This document shows positions 33,799-46,000 of a stretch of DNA of 64,000 nt, one piece after another. Each line of letters opens with the position of its first letter. The first letter of the stretch is position 1. Origin of the DNA: Dysidea avara (lineage: Eukaryota; Porifera; Demospongiae; Dictyoceratida; Dysideidae); NCBI RefSeq assembly GCF_963678975.1, contig NC_089272.1, positions 63,438,574-63,502,573 of the forward strand, in the 5' to 3' direction. A program made the position numbers and the translations under genes. Below the pieces are notes generated by a model. The model did no database searches. It saw nothing but the letters and a program-made list of their open reading frames with translations, and was not told the origin of the DNA.

Positions 33799-34626
33799 TT
33801 ACGAGGATTGTTTCCTGTACCATTCCCATTTAACATTTTCCATGATCTCGTTGTCTACAGTGAAACAGCAATTGCCCCTACTCTTCACGCAATAGTTGTG
33901 GTTCATTATGTGTAACTCAGAGACATATGGTTGATTAGGTATAACCAGTTGTGCCCTTCTGGGCAAGTGAAATGCAATGATGACATGATGATGTCTGGTA
34001 CGATCTTTGTGAAAGCCTCTCCAACCTGGTTGGTATTGATTAATCAACATGTATGCTGGACTGGCTTTCTGGTTGTCTGGAGGTATAAAGAACTTTGTGT
34101 TGTTTTCTTGTATCAGTGGAAATATTTGGTAGCTTTCATCACCTGTGGAGCACACCAATACAATATGGCTGACTTCTCTTTGGTAGACCAGTGTACCAGC
34201 TGCTCGATAGCAAAGTTGTTGACTGTTGATACCCCTACATTTCTGATAGGCTTCAAGGACTGCTGTGAATTGAAATTCAAATACACATGGGCCATAGATA
34301 TTGTTGGCTATTCCTGGTTGAGATATTCCCGATTGTGTTGTTCCAAACCACAACAAGGGGCCTGGTAAACATGAAGTGTCAAATGGATGTATCCATCTTC
34401 GTGCTGCTGTCATCAGGTCAATGAGATAGCTTGCACCATTTAATGAGTATGAACGCCATTGCTTTGGTTTCCCTTTAAAGATGGCGATCTCTCCTTGACA
34501 TATGCTGATCATCTCTTGATAGTGGGTGGCATGAAATATTTTCGGTATGGTGTGATATTGTGAGCCAACAATGTCTTCAATTGTAACAAATGCATTGGGA
34601 TAGAATAATTCCAGCTTCTGCTTGGG
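33799..34626 (-). CDS. Unknown local family protein, copy 2, terminal coding exon
   Basis: Same family as the genes at 25.9 and 45.1 kb but more diverged. It reads from a candidate acceptor (ttctctag before 34626) to TAA at 33799, about 276 residues. Conserved blocks present are FYPNAFVTIEDI, IPKIFHATHYQEMISICQG, CLPGPLLWFGTTQSG, YGPCVFEFQF, RGINSQQLCYRAAGTLVY and FPLIQENNTKFF. The C-terminal third differs most (ending EWYRKQSS). The frame is intact despite clear divergence, which argues for selection. A probable upstream exon lies at 35695-35784. Confidence 0.7.
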   Translation of the reverse strand, partial: PKQKLELFYPNAFVTIEDIVGSQYHTIPKIFHATHYQEMISICQGEIAIFKGKPKQWRSYSLNGASYLIDLMTAARRWIHPFDTSCLPGPLLWFGTTQSGISQPGIANNIYGPCVFEFQFTAVLEAYQKCRGINSQQLCYRAAGTLVYQREVSHIVLVCSTGDESYQIFPLIQENNTKFFIPPDNQKASPAYMLINQYQPGWRGFHKDRTRHHHVIIAFHLPRRAQLVIPNQPYVSELHIMNHNYCVKSRGNCCFTVDNEIMENVKWEWYRKQSS

Positions 34627-35694
34627 CTAGAGAATAATGTAATATAATATGCAATAATGTACAACATATAGACCCTGTTGAATTGACAATAATTTGCGTA
34701 TTTGTGTACAATGAAACTGTTTTGGACAAGATTTCAAATAGAATTTTGTAACCAAATAGTTGGAAAATTATGTCAGGACATTTTCATAGATTCAGTAGTG
34801 GCACAAGTTGCTGGGGGAAAGGTCTGTATCATGTTTGTAATCATTACATAATGTACTTTCATGTGCAGGTAATATACTCCCTAAATGAGTTTAAATTTAT
34901 GCCATAACATTTTTATGATGCTAATATGTATTATGGGTATAGGAAACACTGGAGCTGACAGACACATGTACTGTACCAGTTGCCAGTTCATCGTTAAAGT
35001 AAGTGTTTCAGAAGGTAATTTGAATTTCATGTTCATAAACCAGCTGTAAAGAAAAGTCACCCCGTTATTCTGTTTCAGCAAATCCCAAGTATTGATAAAG
35101 TATGACCACAGGCCAGTATAGGGTTTGTATTTCAAGTAGTGATTACTTGATGTAGTATTGCAGTGCTCAGAAACACTTTGAAAATGTTTGCTCTAGCTCT
35201 ATATTATTATTACTACAGTATGGGGCATACATATGGATGCACGAGGGTGATTTATTTACCATGCTTGGATTTATTAATGGTTTTAGTTCTCAAATCACCC
35301 ATTGATTGATAAGTTTCAGTTGACATCACATTTCTATTCCCCTACAAAAATAACTGGTATTTGTTCATGCAGTACATTTTTGTTAAACATGTCTATACAG
35401 GCTTGACTGAATTTTGGAAAATCACCCATATGGGCACGTGTGAATTTTCATGTTTAGTCGGCTGCTACTATAAGCAGGGAATATAGTTTTAAAAATATTT
35501 CTAGTAATTTAAGGTATTGAGAATGTCTTACAATCATTAACAAGTAGATTTGAACTATAAAGCTTGTTATTTGGTCATTAAATATTTTAGGTGTCAAATG
35601 CATCCATATGGTTGATTTTCCAAAATTTGGTCACATTGTAAACATACAGTACATACAACTGTACATTATAGCTACTACAAACACACTGCCTTAC

Positions 35695-35784
35695 CGAAAT
35701 GGCTCCCATATGGTCCAATCTATAAATTGGGGACTTGCCATCTTCCACAGTAGCTTCTACTGCTAATGCCAAACACTGGTTCAC
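35695..35784 (-). CDS. Probable exon upstream of family copy 2
   Basis: A 90-nt phase-0 segment with a gtag acceptor and gtaagg donor on the minus strand. It encodes NQCLALAVEATVEDGK-SPIYRLDHMGAIS. It is the only splice-flanked open segment upstream of copy 2. Linking it to that gene is inference. Between them, 34881-35135 also has coding-like composition, but I could not settle its boundaries. Confidence 0.35.
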
Positions 35785-36384
35785 CTACATTGTATAATAT
35801 ATGAATGTAGGTATAAAATGAATATATACAGTATAACAGAAACGATTATTGTGAACATTAGTGATAAGGAAATTACAACGATTCCACTTAGCTACTATCA
35901 CTAACATTCAAATTGGATAAAGTCACAGCCTCATTGAAAAATCCATAGCCTCATTGACAAGGTCACCTTGTTGTATTGGTCTATAAAGTACAGCTGTAAG
36001 TCCCAAATATTAAACACCCTGTACAAAACCCCAAACATTGCGTCTAACTTTATTAGGCTTCAGCAGAATTAATGTACCTTTGTAAGGGTCCAAGCATACA
36101 ATTTAAACACAATTTAGAGTTAGTGTGTACTAGAAACACACCAGCTACTGTACCAACAATAATGGTGTAAAGTTCGAATTATTTAAATAGCACGCGTTGG
36201 CGTTGCTATAGTACGTTCGCGTTGAACGGAATCCTGGGTTGTTGATTAAGAAGCCATACAAGATCAAAGGCTACATTATGTTTATGACGCATTTATTCGT
36301 ACGGGCGCGCACAGTGCACCGTCAGCGAGTGCGGAGCGAACCCCCCTTGGAAAGAAGTTAAACAGCCAAACGAAGTATCTACTT

Positions 36385-37200
36385 ATGAAACTATGGGAGT
36401 ACTTTAAGCAAGAAGCGAAGAAATGTAAAATTTTTATCAACATCACGGAGAGAATCTCGAAGGCCACCGGTATTGTATGTAATGCCTTCTTTGCTGGGTT
36501 TTGGCATACATTACGCCACGCAGGGATTTCAAGGACATCTATTAGAATGGAGCACCGCAAGAAAGGTGGTTTATTTACGCCAAGAAAAAAGTACAAAATG
36601 CACTTTGCACAAGCCCGCTCAATTGTAATCGTCAGGTACAAATGTTCACGAGTCCATGTTGATGCAGACAGTTTTGACCCAGATACTGTCAGACAAGATC
36701 CATTCATTGTACGGAAGGAAGGAAATCTATCGCTCTCAAAGATTTTGGTAAGTTAAATTTTGAAACCTGGAACTTTGTCACGTACTCCGTCTTAGGCCAA
36801 ACTTAAGAATGATGGTGTTTTCTCTGGGGATAGAACATTGCTTTAAAGAGTGTTGAGTGATATGGGATTTAAGTACAAGACGATTAATGACAAGAGGTTA
36901 GAATTGAAACTGTTTGTGCTTTAATGTCACTACACGTATATGCAGGGTATGCTATGAGCAGCCCTGCACAGTCCATCAGCATCATAAATATTAAAGACGA
37001 ACGAGGTGCAACAGAACTGAAGGAAGACCAGTTGTGTATTTGGATGAGACTTGGGTAATGAAGAACTTCTAGAGCAATTCCTCATCCAAATCAGCAGTGA
37101 TAGTGAAGATGGTGATGGTGGTATTAATGAATCTTCCACTAGCAGCAACGGGTCCAAGTCTTCTTCTGGGCTTACTTCATCTGATGTAAGATTGTTTGAT
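36385..37200 (+). pseudogene. IS630/Tc1-mariner-type (DDE) transposase relic
   Basis: The first block (36385-36749) has an N-terminal helix-turn-helix-like part with ITERISKATGI, then SFDPDTVRQDPFIVRKEG and a gtaagt donor. After a cttag acceptor (36793) comes LKNDGVFSGDRTLL, a stop, then VLSDMGFKYKTINDKR. At 37022 RPVVYLDETWV carries the catalytic Asp of the DDE_3 family, soon followed by a stop. An acidic serine-rich tail (ISSDSEDGDGGINESS) follows. The region between the DETW motif and the tail is missing. Non-functional. Confidence 0.65.
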
Positions 37201-38455
37201 ATTTGCAGCATTGGTGTTATAACTTGATTTTGTTCCCTCTGTGAAGTACATGAAAATACAGATGAAGTGTAAGTGTGTGCACTTTAATAAAAAAATACCA
37301 TTGCTTTATTTTGCTAGCAGAAGTTGAACATACCATCCCTTGTATATTAAATCAGTGCAGGAGTGTTTGGAAGTCACTACAGGTACTATCAGCCCAAATT
37401 CATACAAACAGTATTATTTCATTTGTTGAAAATTTTAGAGTTTTTTGGGAATGTAACTTCAAAAACAAAATGCTGGCTGTAAAAACTGTGTACATGTGTG
37501 GCGAAGTGATGAGAAAAGGATTAAAATGACAAATTGACTAAATGGGAACAGAAGACGATAGTCAGCTGTGGTGAATGTGAAATAAAATACATGTTGTTTG
37601 GCTCACTTGCAGGAACACCAATGCTGAATAACAGATTTTGAGCTGTTATAATTTGGTTTTTTTCTCTTTTGAGGCTGAAGAAGTTTTTTATCTGAATATA
37701 AGCAGGCCACTTATCTTCTAAATAGTGCAACAGTGGCCCCAGCTCTTCTACTTATGCAACTCTGTTTTACACACACAAAATCTGTTTTATTTTTCTTGTA
37801 AAAGTGTATTACAGCCTCTTACATATTGTTTGTTTATTACTACATTTTTGTCAAACCTACACAAACCTGTTTGTGGTTAGCTACAATGTCAAAGAAAGGT
37901 GTGTACATTGAGTTTACTGTTTGAGCACTAATGAGTATAATTTTGTAATAATATTTGTTTCAGCCCTACAGATCTCTGTTTTAGTAAGATCACAGCAAAA
38001 TGTAGCTAAGCTTCTCTTCAGAGACAATAAACCAGTTGCACATTGCACTTGACCAGAAAAGGTTACAATTACTCTGTTGTCTGCTACTACACAACCACTG
38101 GATGCTGTGGTTAGCCACTAAAATCATTAAGGGACGAAATTAGAAACTACACATGACATAGAAACTAGGTTAGGCCCTGCATATCAACTTGAGTAGTTCG
38201 GACCTGACTGACCCACCTTTTTCAAAATTAAGTAGAAAATGAAGCTAAAGTAACTCTGGCGGCTTAAAACATTTGTTTGTGTCTTACCGTTAATTAGTTA
38301 CATGCTGAAATTAATTAGTTACATGCTGAAATTTTTATTGAACAACCAGAAATGATTTACTCCTTGAGAGCTTTAATGCTTGTTTAGCATTTGTTCATGA
38401 GTGAAGCTTGAGTTCCTAACAAAATCATCTCCAGCATATTATATATAAGTGTACA

Positions 38456-38730
38456 TTATGGATGGGAAATTATTCAATTATCGTGATTATTTTATTGGCA
38501 ATAATCGACATCCTGTACTTTTCATTGACTAGTGATAATCGAAATTGGCAATTATCGTGCAATAATCGTGGTAATCAGAGAAATATTTGTAAATTTTCAA
38601 TGTAATTAATCATTCAGTTAACAATTCATGATGTGTTTAGTGTTTTTCATCACAAGATTGAGTGGACGATAATCGTGATATTTGTTCATGACAATAATCG
38701 TATAGCAAAATGTCAATATCGCCGATCACT
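38456..38730. mobile_element. hAT-like MITE with 8-bp target duplication
   Basis: AGTGTACA flanks both sides (38448-38455, 38731-38738) and occurs once, unfilled, in copy A (12819-12826). The element is 275 bp and rich in ATAATCG repeats. Its ends are only roughly inverted. Insertion followed the segmental duplication. Confidence 0.8.
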
Positions 38731-39033
38731 AGTGTACACGATAACCTTAGCCATAGTGAATGTATGTGAGCAGCCTTGCTAGTAGTCACTGGTGTAGATG
38801 TGACAGACCTCTAATCTCCATAAACCAAACACTCAGAGTAAGCTGAAGGGACTATTTTATTACCATGTTTTGTCATCACCTGTATGTTATGAGCATTCAG
38901 TTGAGATATGTATACAAATTAATGAGCGTTACTTATCCAAAACACATTTAATAATGTACTGATGAGGTACACAGGTGTTTGGATAATGGAAGTCCCACTG
39001 TATGTGTATGATAATGTACTTATATCTCTATAG

Positions 39034-39163
39034 GTGCCAGTTTTGCAAGTCATCTCGTGAAGTGTCCTCCATCAAGGTTCCATATGCCTTCAAGTTGTTG
39101 ATACAAGAACTACAAGCAATGAACATAGTGCCTAAACTACTACTCGACCGACACATTGAGTAG
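39034..39163 (+). CDS. Duplicate POLR3B terminal exon (copy B), intact
   Basis: 130 nt, identical in length and phase to 13122-13251, with acceptor ctctatag, the CQFCKSS cysteines and the same stop. The three differences I see (Val GTC to GTT, Val GTC to GTG, Leu CTG to CTC) are all synonymous. It could serve as an alternative last exon for POLR3B if intron 3 were extended by 26 kb. No upstream POLR3B exons accompany it. Confidence 0.7.
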
Positions 39164-40267
39164 TGATGAACCTCATATGATGTGGGAGTTTTTTAAAATG
39201 ATCAATTATTGTACATGATTATTGTAATAATATAAAAGCAATCTATATTAAGAGTGTTTACAGTCAAGTATCGTGTGAGCTGTATTGTGTAGTTCTTATA
39301 ATGATTGGTGGAAATTGTGTTGTACAGTGAACTATCATGACCTTGGGCTCAAAGTTTTGTGGCTATTGTTTAGGAGGTAGAATATCCACTGTACCATTGT
39401 ACATACATCGTATGAAGGATTTTTAGGTGTCATATGTCAGTAACCTCATCACACAACTTGGGCAGGTCAGTTGTAAACATCAGGCTTTTGAGTTAGCCAT
39501 GTAATAGTTAGGTGTATTTGAATTTGTATTGATGCTCACGGTCTGGCATTGGCTGGACCACTTTTCAGCTACTTGAATTTGTAAAAAGACCAAGATACTC
39601 TAATAGAGCAGTCATCATAATATATTCTAATAGAATTACCAGTCGTTAAAATACTCTAATAGAGCGTTTGGTATAATATATAGCCACTGTTCTAAACCAT
39701 TACATGATTTACATCTGTGTTAATTTTCCTCAAATCACAAGTTTCAGTGAGTCACCTAGGTGGTACTACAATTGGCTAATTGATCATGAATGTCATACAT
39801 GCATTAGCAATCCCAATGGCTTCTGCATCTCAAAGAACTAAGCTTTCACTGAAAGTTTAAAAGTAAAATTAGAAATGAATTAATTGGTACTGTAGTACAA
39901 AATTACCAGGATGTTACAAAGACCATTGGACAGAGTTACCTTGATGTTACAAAAAGGAGAAAGGGGCTTTGCATAGCTTTCCAGATGCCATTTCAGAGCA
40001 TGATCTATCTTTTCAAAAATTTCTCTGGAGAAGTATGCCCCCAGACCCCCTTAGCTTGGCATGCGTGTGTGCTTAGCACATACAGTTGCATATCACATGG
40101 AAGTACATAATCTAAAAATCACATCAGATCAATAAATAGCTAGTAGCATGCATGACTATGACCTCCATTGCACACTCAAAATCTCTGGGCTCTGGCCCTG
40201 TTGATGTTGCCAGTCAGTTATATGGAATATCTTTGTGAGGTGACACTGAGATCTTGAAGTCTTGAAG

Positions 40268-40555
40268 TGATTTTGCTCTGCTGTCAGTTGTAAGAACATT
40301 TTTATAGTGACTCATGCAAATATATATGTATATAGTCTTGATCTGTCTATAGTGACTCAGCATCAGCTTATGGTGAACTACATGCCATGAAGCTGTTAAC
40401 CAGTGCAGGGATTTTGCTCTGCTGTCAGTTGTAAGAACATTTTTATAGTGACTCATGCAAATATATACGTATATAGTCTTGATCTGTCTATAATGACTCA
40501 ACATCAGCTTATGGTGAACTACATGCCATGAAGCTGTTAACCAGTGCAGGGACTT
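40268..40555 (+). repeat. 141-bp tandem duplication (copy B)
   Basis: Matches the pair at 14368-14650 and shows the same internal differences between the two units. Confidence 0.85.
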
Positions 40556-42897
40556 AAAAGGAGTGGCCAAAAAGCTAGTTTTAAATGACCACAGGTTGAA
40601 TCTGGAAGTACTTTTAGAGAAATGATTGAGATCTGGTCCATTATAGGTCCACTGGATGCTAATATCTCTTAATGTAATTCTCAAAATGTCCCAAACTCCC
40701 TTAGATTGGCTAAGACATGTCATCTCCCAGCCCCTCCCCCCCTAAATAAAGGTGTCTCCTCTGCACCTGGGACAGCATGTGAAATAATTATCCTTCAACA
40801 TCAACATTGGTGATCATGAGGACGTTGGCATATATATTATTGTGAAAACACAGTACAACTTACACAACCAAGGGAGAGATTTTATCGTACATGGAACAAC
40901 TACACAATTTTCACATTCATTGGGAGGGGGACATTGTAAAATTGGTTGAGCATCCACTAACTCAAACATGAACTATTAATTAAGAGCTCACAATCAGAGA
41001 AGTATGGAAAAAGAATGCTCATTAGTTAAATCAGTCCGAGCAATGTCAGGTACACCTAATTTTACTGCACAGTGTCTGGAAACCCCTGCCACATTAATAG
41101 ATGAATTTTCCCCTAGCAACCTGAATTTTATGTTAATTTGCAGGTGTGAATGTCAAAAGTAACGTCTCCAGTTTTTAAATGATAACATATAGTTCACAAT
41201 TGTTTTTTAGTGAACTCTTGGTTATGAGATATGACATTTTAAAGTTTGCAATTTTCCCTTAAATTATATATCTATGGGAGAAGGTAACAGCCATGGATAA
41301 TGTGTGGGAAAACCACAAATTTCAAAATGTCAGATTTCATGATCTTAACATCATTAAAATCTGGGGGTGTATCCATTCACTGGACTAGATTACTGGACTG
41401 GACTACTGGACTTGCATATACAATTTGCTCAAACACATTTTTTTGACCACAAAACCCCTTTCAACCATTAAAAGTGATTACATAGGGTAGTATATTAACT
41501 GTACATAGTCTATTATTTTAAATTTATTTAAGCACAAGAGCTGAAGGTCTGTAGGACACCTGGTCCTACAGCCTGTTTAAAGATATGTGTTTGAAAAAGG
41601 TGCTAGTTTTGGTGGTTTATTTAGTGGTATAACTTTGGTTTGAACTCTTGTTACAGTTACTGTATTTTTTGCAAATATGTGTAACCTTACTTCCTGTTTG
41701 AAAGTGTGCACAATGAGAAGCAATTCTTTGTAACACTACCCACTCGTTGCTATTTACAAACATTATAAACCAAAGAGCCGGCAAAGCTAGAGTGAATGTG
41801 CAGACCGCTGAAAGGTTATAGGTGATTTCTATGTTACATAACATAATTGCATGGTAAAATTATTATTGTGTGCTATTTTACAAGAAGGCTATAGAGAAGA
41901 CAGACGGGTGCATAGTAGTGTTAACAGTACACAGTGCTTGAAACATTGCTAGCAGTAGGCAAATTATTTTCGATAACAAACTGTACTTAGGCTTTAGTGC
42001 AGTTTTTGTGATAAAAGTACAAGTTTTAGTACATGTTTTATGTCGGTGAATGGTATCAATTTCTAAAACACCTTTTGTGGTTAAGTCTGGTGATAAAAGG
42101 CAAGAAAAAAAAACTTGAGCCCAGTAGTCCAGTCCAGTAATCCAGTCCAGTAGTCCAGTCCGGCAGTGAATGGATATACTCTAAAATTTGGAGAAGTTAT
42201 TCATACCTACAAATAATGTAATGGCATTAATTGAATTTGTTGTTTTCCCACACATTATTTATGTGATTTCCTAGAAGAGGCAACTGTTTCCCCCTCTCAT
42301 ATACAATGTATGGAAAAACAACAAGCTTTAAAATGTTATATCTCATGACATTTACCCCTACCGTAGACATTTACCCCTACCGTATAGACATTTACCCCTA
42401 CCATAGATGTTATATACTATGTACCGAAGTATATACTATCTATGCCCCTACAACTATTGTAAAATTCTCATTGCTAGGGGCAACTTTTGTTATTACGAAT
42501 TTCATCCATTTTTAGCACTTAATTTTTCTCAACTTGCAAGTTTAGACCGTTCTTTAGTCTCCTAGCATCCTACACTTTAGTTTACCACTCACAACTTATA
42601 CCACTGATAGCCTATTTCAATAGAGGATATGCGCTATTAATAATTTGAACGAAAAATGATCAATATAACAAGATTTGCGGCGTGCCCAAGAATTTTTGAC
42701 GGTGAACGACTATCGTGAATCCCATACAAAAGTACAGGTAGCAAATGCGGCTCGGACTCTAACTTGCCACATAAACTACGGATGGGGCTTCTCCTGCCAG
42801 TTATTCTGTTATACACATAAAGGAATCAATCGCTCTGGAGAAACTCGCGTAACTGGTCTAGTTTTGGTGATTCGCACTTTCTATGCATACCTACAAT

Positions 42898-43725
42898 CAT
42901 AGATAATAGAGTAAAGGGATAGGAAACGCAATGACGTGACGTCACAAAATACGTACATTTCTATTGGAATTCCGTGTAGTACGTCACGAACATACTCGTT
43001 ACGCTTGCTGCGCTTGTATCAAAGAGAAACAAATTGTTGTAACGACAGAATTTTGTAACCAACGACTGTGAAACTTCGCTACAGTGAACTCAAGTAAGTA
43101 ATCGAGGGAATTAGGATGGTACCAACCCTCAAGGAAGTTATACGCAAAAGTAAAGGAGATTGAAAGTGAAAAAAACGGCCCAAAAATTACTTTAAACCAC
43201 TTTACTTTCTTCGTAAATATATTCTATCCTTTTAACTGTGATAAACCTATTCCTTACCATTTAACAGAGGGAACCAGAGGAAATATCGGAGCAAAACAGG
43301 AACTGTTGCTTGAAGAAACGACTAAGTATCTTCCATTTTTAACCAAAAGTTTTAACCACCTTGCAGTACAACGCAACGGTAAAAGACTGTGTTGGTGACA
43401 CGCCTAGCTTACCACAAGATTCGAAAGTGGAACCGGCTATAAAAGAAGCGGTATGGAAGAGGCATGAAGGTACGATGAGCGAAAGTGTGACAGCGTGTAA
43501 CAATCACGGTTAATGCGATACGCTTTGTTACAAAATCTACGGTCTGAATTCTCTCGCCAAAATCTCTCACATAGGCCTAAATACTTACTGTAGTCTGTTG
43601 GATTACTATTTACGCTGCTTAGAACACTAATTCTCACAAAACTGTCTTGTCCTTTCAAGTCACGCGTAACGGAAATCAAACCGGAAATCGCTTGCGTTTC
43701 CTATCCCTTTACTCTATTATCTATG
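42898..43725. mobile_element. TIR DNA element, 828 bp, 7-bp target duplication
   Basis: The left end CATAGATAATAGAG continues as an inverted match to the right end for about 34 bp (including GGGATAGGAAACGCAA). CTACAAT flanks both sides (42891-42897, 43726-43732). There is no transposase. The host sequence also carries inverted gacggtgaacga at 42699 and near 43740, suggesting a second, older element around it. Confidence 0.85.
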
Positions 43726-43789
43726 CTACAATACATTCGTTCACCGTCGTGACGTAAGAAAACATCACGTTTGAGTATCCATCCTTAAG

Positions 43790-44030
43790 TCCACTGTTAC
43801 TGGGGCTGCCACTTTGTCGTCATTTCGTAATTATTATCTTAATTCTTAATTCCTGTGTAATTTTGTCTATGTATCCTTAGTTGTGTATGTATATGTTTGT
43901 TTGTTTTTTTTTGTTGTATATTATTAGTTATTGTATGTGTCTATTGTATGTTTGTTCAGGGCTCCACTGAAAATCAGTTTTACTGAGTGGACTCCCTGCT
44001 TAAAAATTACAATTACAATTACAATTACAA
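43790..44030 (+). mobile_element. LINE 3' end with stem-loop and (ATTACA)n tail
   Basis: A 3' UTR-like segment ends in gctccactgaaaatcag...ctgagtggactcc, which folds into a hairpin, and then aattacaattacaattacaa. A shorter copy of the hairpin lies at 48769-48824. The pattern (conserved 3' stem-loop plus short-repeat tail) is that of CR1/L2/RTE-like LINEs. The body is truncated. Confidence 0.6.
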
Positions 44031-44756
44031 TCGATAAGCGGCTGGCGCGTATTGGTTTCCATTCAGCTGTGCCCTGTGATGTTGTTTTTTTATCATTTAC
44101 AATGCTTGCAGTTGCTTCAACAAGATCGCTCCATCGCCAGACTGAGCTAGAGCAAAGACATCAGAAGGGTGATCGGAACGCTTCTGTACACTTTGGTGTT
44201 CGGCATCATATTTTAAACCCCAGGTAGCTACATTGTGTGTTTTATCTAAATGGATGGTTATAAATTAAGTCTCTGTACAGAAAGGTCACAGCACAGTTAC
44301 CATGGATATCCTGATTCAGGTGGTCCAACAGGAAGATACTACAATAATTATTAGTGAAGGATTGAAGGTGTTGTAAGCAATGTAGCAGTAGTAAAGGCAT
44401 CAAACTGGATTCCATTAAAGGTACAGTACATAGCTACTACACTATATGTACAGACGTTCAGTTGTTTATAATGTTGGAAGTCACTTTTGTGTTGCTAGGA
44501 TCACAACCAAATATGAATAGTTTAGCACCCAACTGAAGTTGCGCTATGTTCCAAATGTTATACTCCGATATATGTGTATGTCACAGAAAGCCCGCCTGTG
44601 TATAGCGGGGGATCAGAAACTCCACTTCAAAACTACCTCAGAAATCTCAGACCAGGTAGTGGTTTGATCTCTAAGCAACTTGGCGAGTCTTGCCAAGTGC
44701 ATATAAGTCTACAGTCTGTATGATCCAGTGATGGTTGTGAGATTTACATACAATAT

Positions 44757-46000
44757 ATAAATTCTGAGAACAGTTTAGCTTGCTTTCTGTTGTGGTTGTG
44801 AATTTCTCCATTGCTTGCTTAGCACTATAGTTATAACTGCATCTTTATTGTACATGGCTACTTACAAGCTCCTAGGCATAGTGAAGCTCTTTTGGGTACA
44901 ACATGTTTTGATCCCATAAGTAAAGCCAAACATCCATTCTATGTACCCCCATAAAGATTGATAGAAAATTATTTTGTAACTACACACACCTCATATTATT
45001 ACATTGTACTGTATATGCATGCTTTGTTCACACCTTAAAACAAAAACTAATACGCACGTTACGTTTGAAACATTTGGTTGCCAAACTCCACGCTAAAAGT
45101 GCATTACATGTTACTCAGTTTATTTCCTATGCTTGTCCCATTTGGTAGCAATTGCTTCTTCTATAGTCTCATGATCTGCGGGATCACAGCATTGATCACC
45201 TCCATCCAGCTTGTTCTTCATACAATAGCTGTGAGGCATTATCTGTAACTCAGACATGAATGGTTGATTGGGTAAAACAAGTTGAGTGTTGGTGGGCAAA
45301 TAAAATGCTAAAATGACATGATCATGTCTAGGGCAGTCTTTATCATTCTCATTGAAACGTTGAGGATATTTGTTGATCAACATTGATGCCAATTTCTGCC
45401 GGTCAGTTTCCTTGTCATTTGGAGGTTTAAAATACTTTGTGTTGTTTCCTTGTATCAGTGGAAATGTTTTGTAGCAGTTGTCACTGGTAGAACACACTAA
45501 TACAACATGGCTGACTTCTTGTCGGTAGACCAGTGTACCGGCTGCTCGGTAGCAAAGTTGTTGACTGTTGATACCCCTACATTTCTGATAAGCTTCCAGG
45601 ACTGATGTAAATTTGAACTCAAACACACATGGACCGTAAGCAGTACCAGTTTTTCTTTCTGTTCCAAACCAGACTAGAGGTCCCGGTAAACACTCAGTAT
45701 CATCAGGAGGTATCCATTTCTCAGTAGTAGTATTATCAGCACCAATGTAATAGCTTGCACTGGGGGAGGGAGAGTATTCTGATGATGGTCGCCAATGCTT
45801 TGGATTCCCTTTAAAGATGGCTTCCTTTCCCTGACATATGCTGATCATTTCTTGGTAGTGAGTGGCGTGAAATATTGTTGGGATGAAATGTGGTGATGAA
45901 CCACTGACATCTCGTGTTTCAATAAATACTCTGCTATAAAATAGTTCTGGCTTTCTCTTTGTGAAGCTACAGTAGCAAACACACAGTAGCAAACACACAG
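44757..46000. repeat. Segmental duplication copy B, right part
   Basis: Collinear with 25193-26900. It contains family gene copy 3 and the micro-inverted segment (44841-44926), and lacks the MITE at 25495. Confidence 0.85.
45120..45966 (-). CDS. Unknown local family protein, copy 3, terminal coding exon
   Basis: Closest relative of copy 1. The frame is open from a candidate tgtag acceptor (before 45966) to TAA at 45120. It encodes about 282 residues beginning FTKRKPELFYSRVF and including IPTIFHATHYQEMISICQG, CLPGPLVWFGTERKTG, YGPCVFEFKF, RGINSQQLCYRAAGTLVY and FPLIQGNNTKYFKPP. It ends TIEEAIATKWDKHRK. Compared with copy 1 it has small in-frame indels (a shorter run after ERKTG, an extra Thr before EKW) and no frame damage. 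That pattern suggests a translated protein. Function is unknown. Confidence 0.7.

Larger units (their letters stand above)
37829..44757 (+). repeat. Segmental duplication, copy B
   Basis: Direct-orientation copy of 12207-17638, starting in a POLR3B intron-3-like sequence. It includes an intact terminal exon, the 141-bp tandem pair (40268-40555) and the LRR-like relic. Copy-specific insertions are a hAT MITE (38456-38730), a TIR element (42898-43725) and a LINE 3' end (to 44030). No other gene is seen. Confidence 0.9.

Noticed and set aside
33931-34368. Plus-strand frame of 145 codons
   Set aside because: Antisense to the family gene copy 2, whose minus-strand frame is conserved among paralogs.
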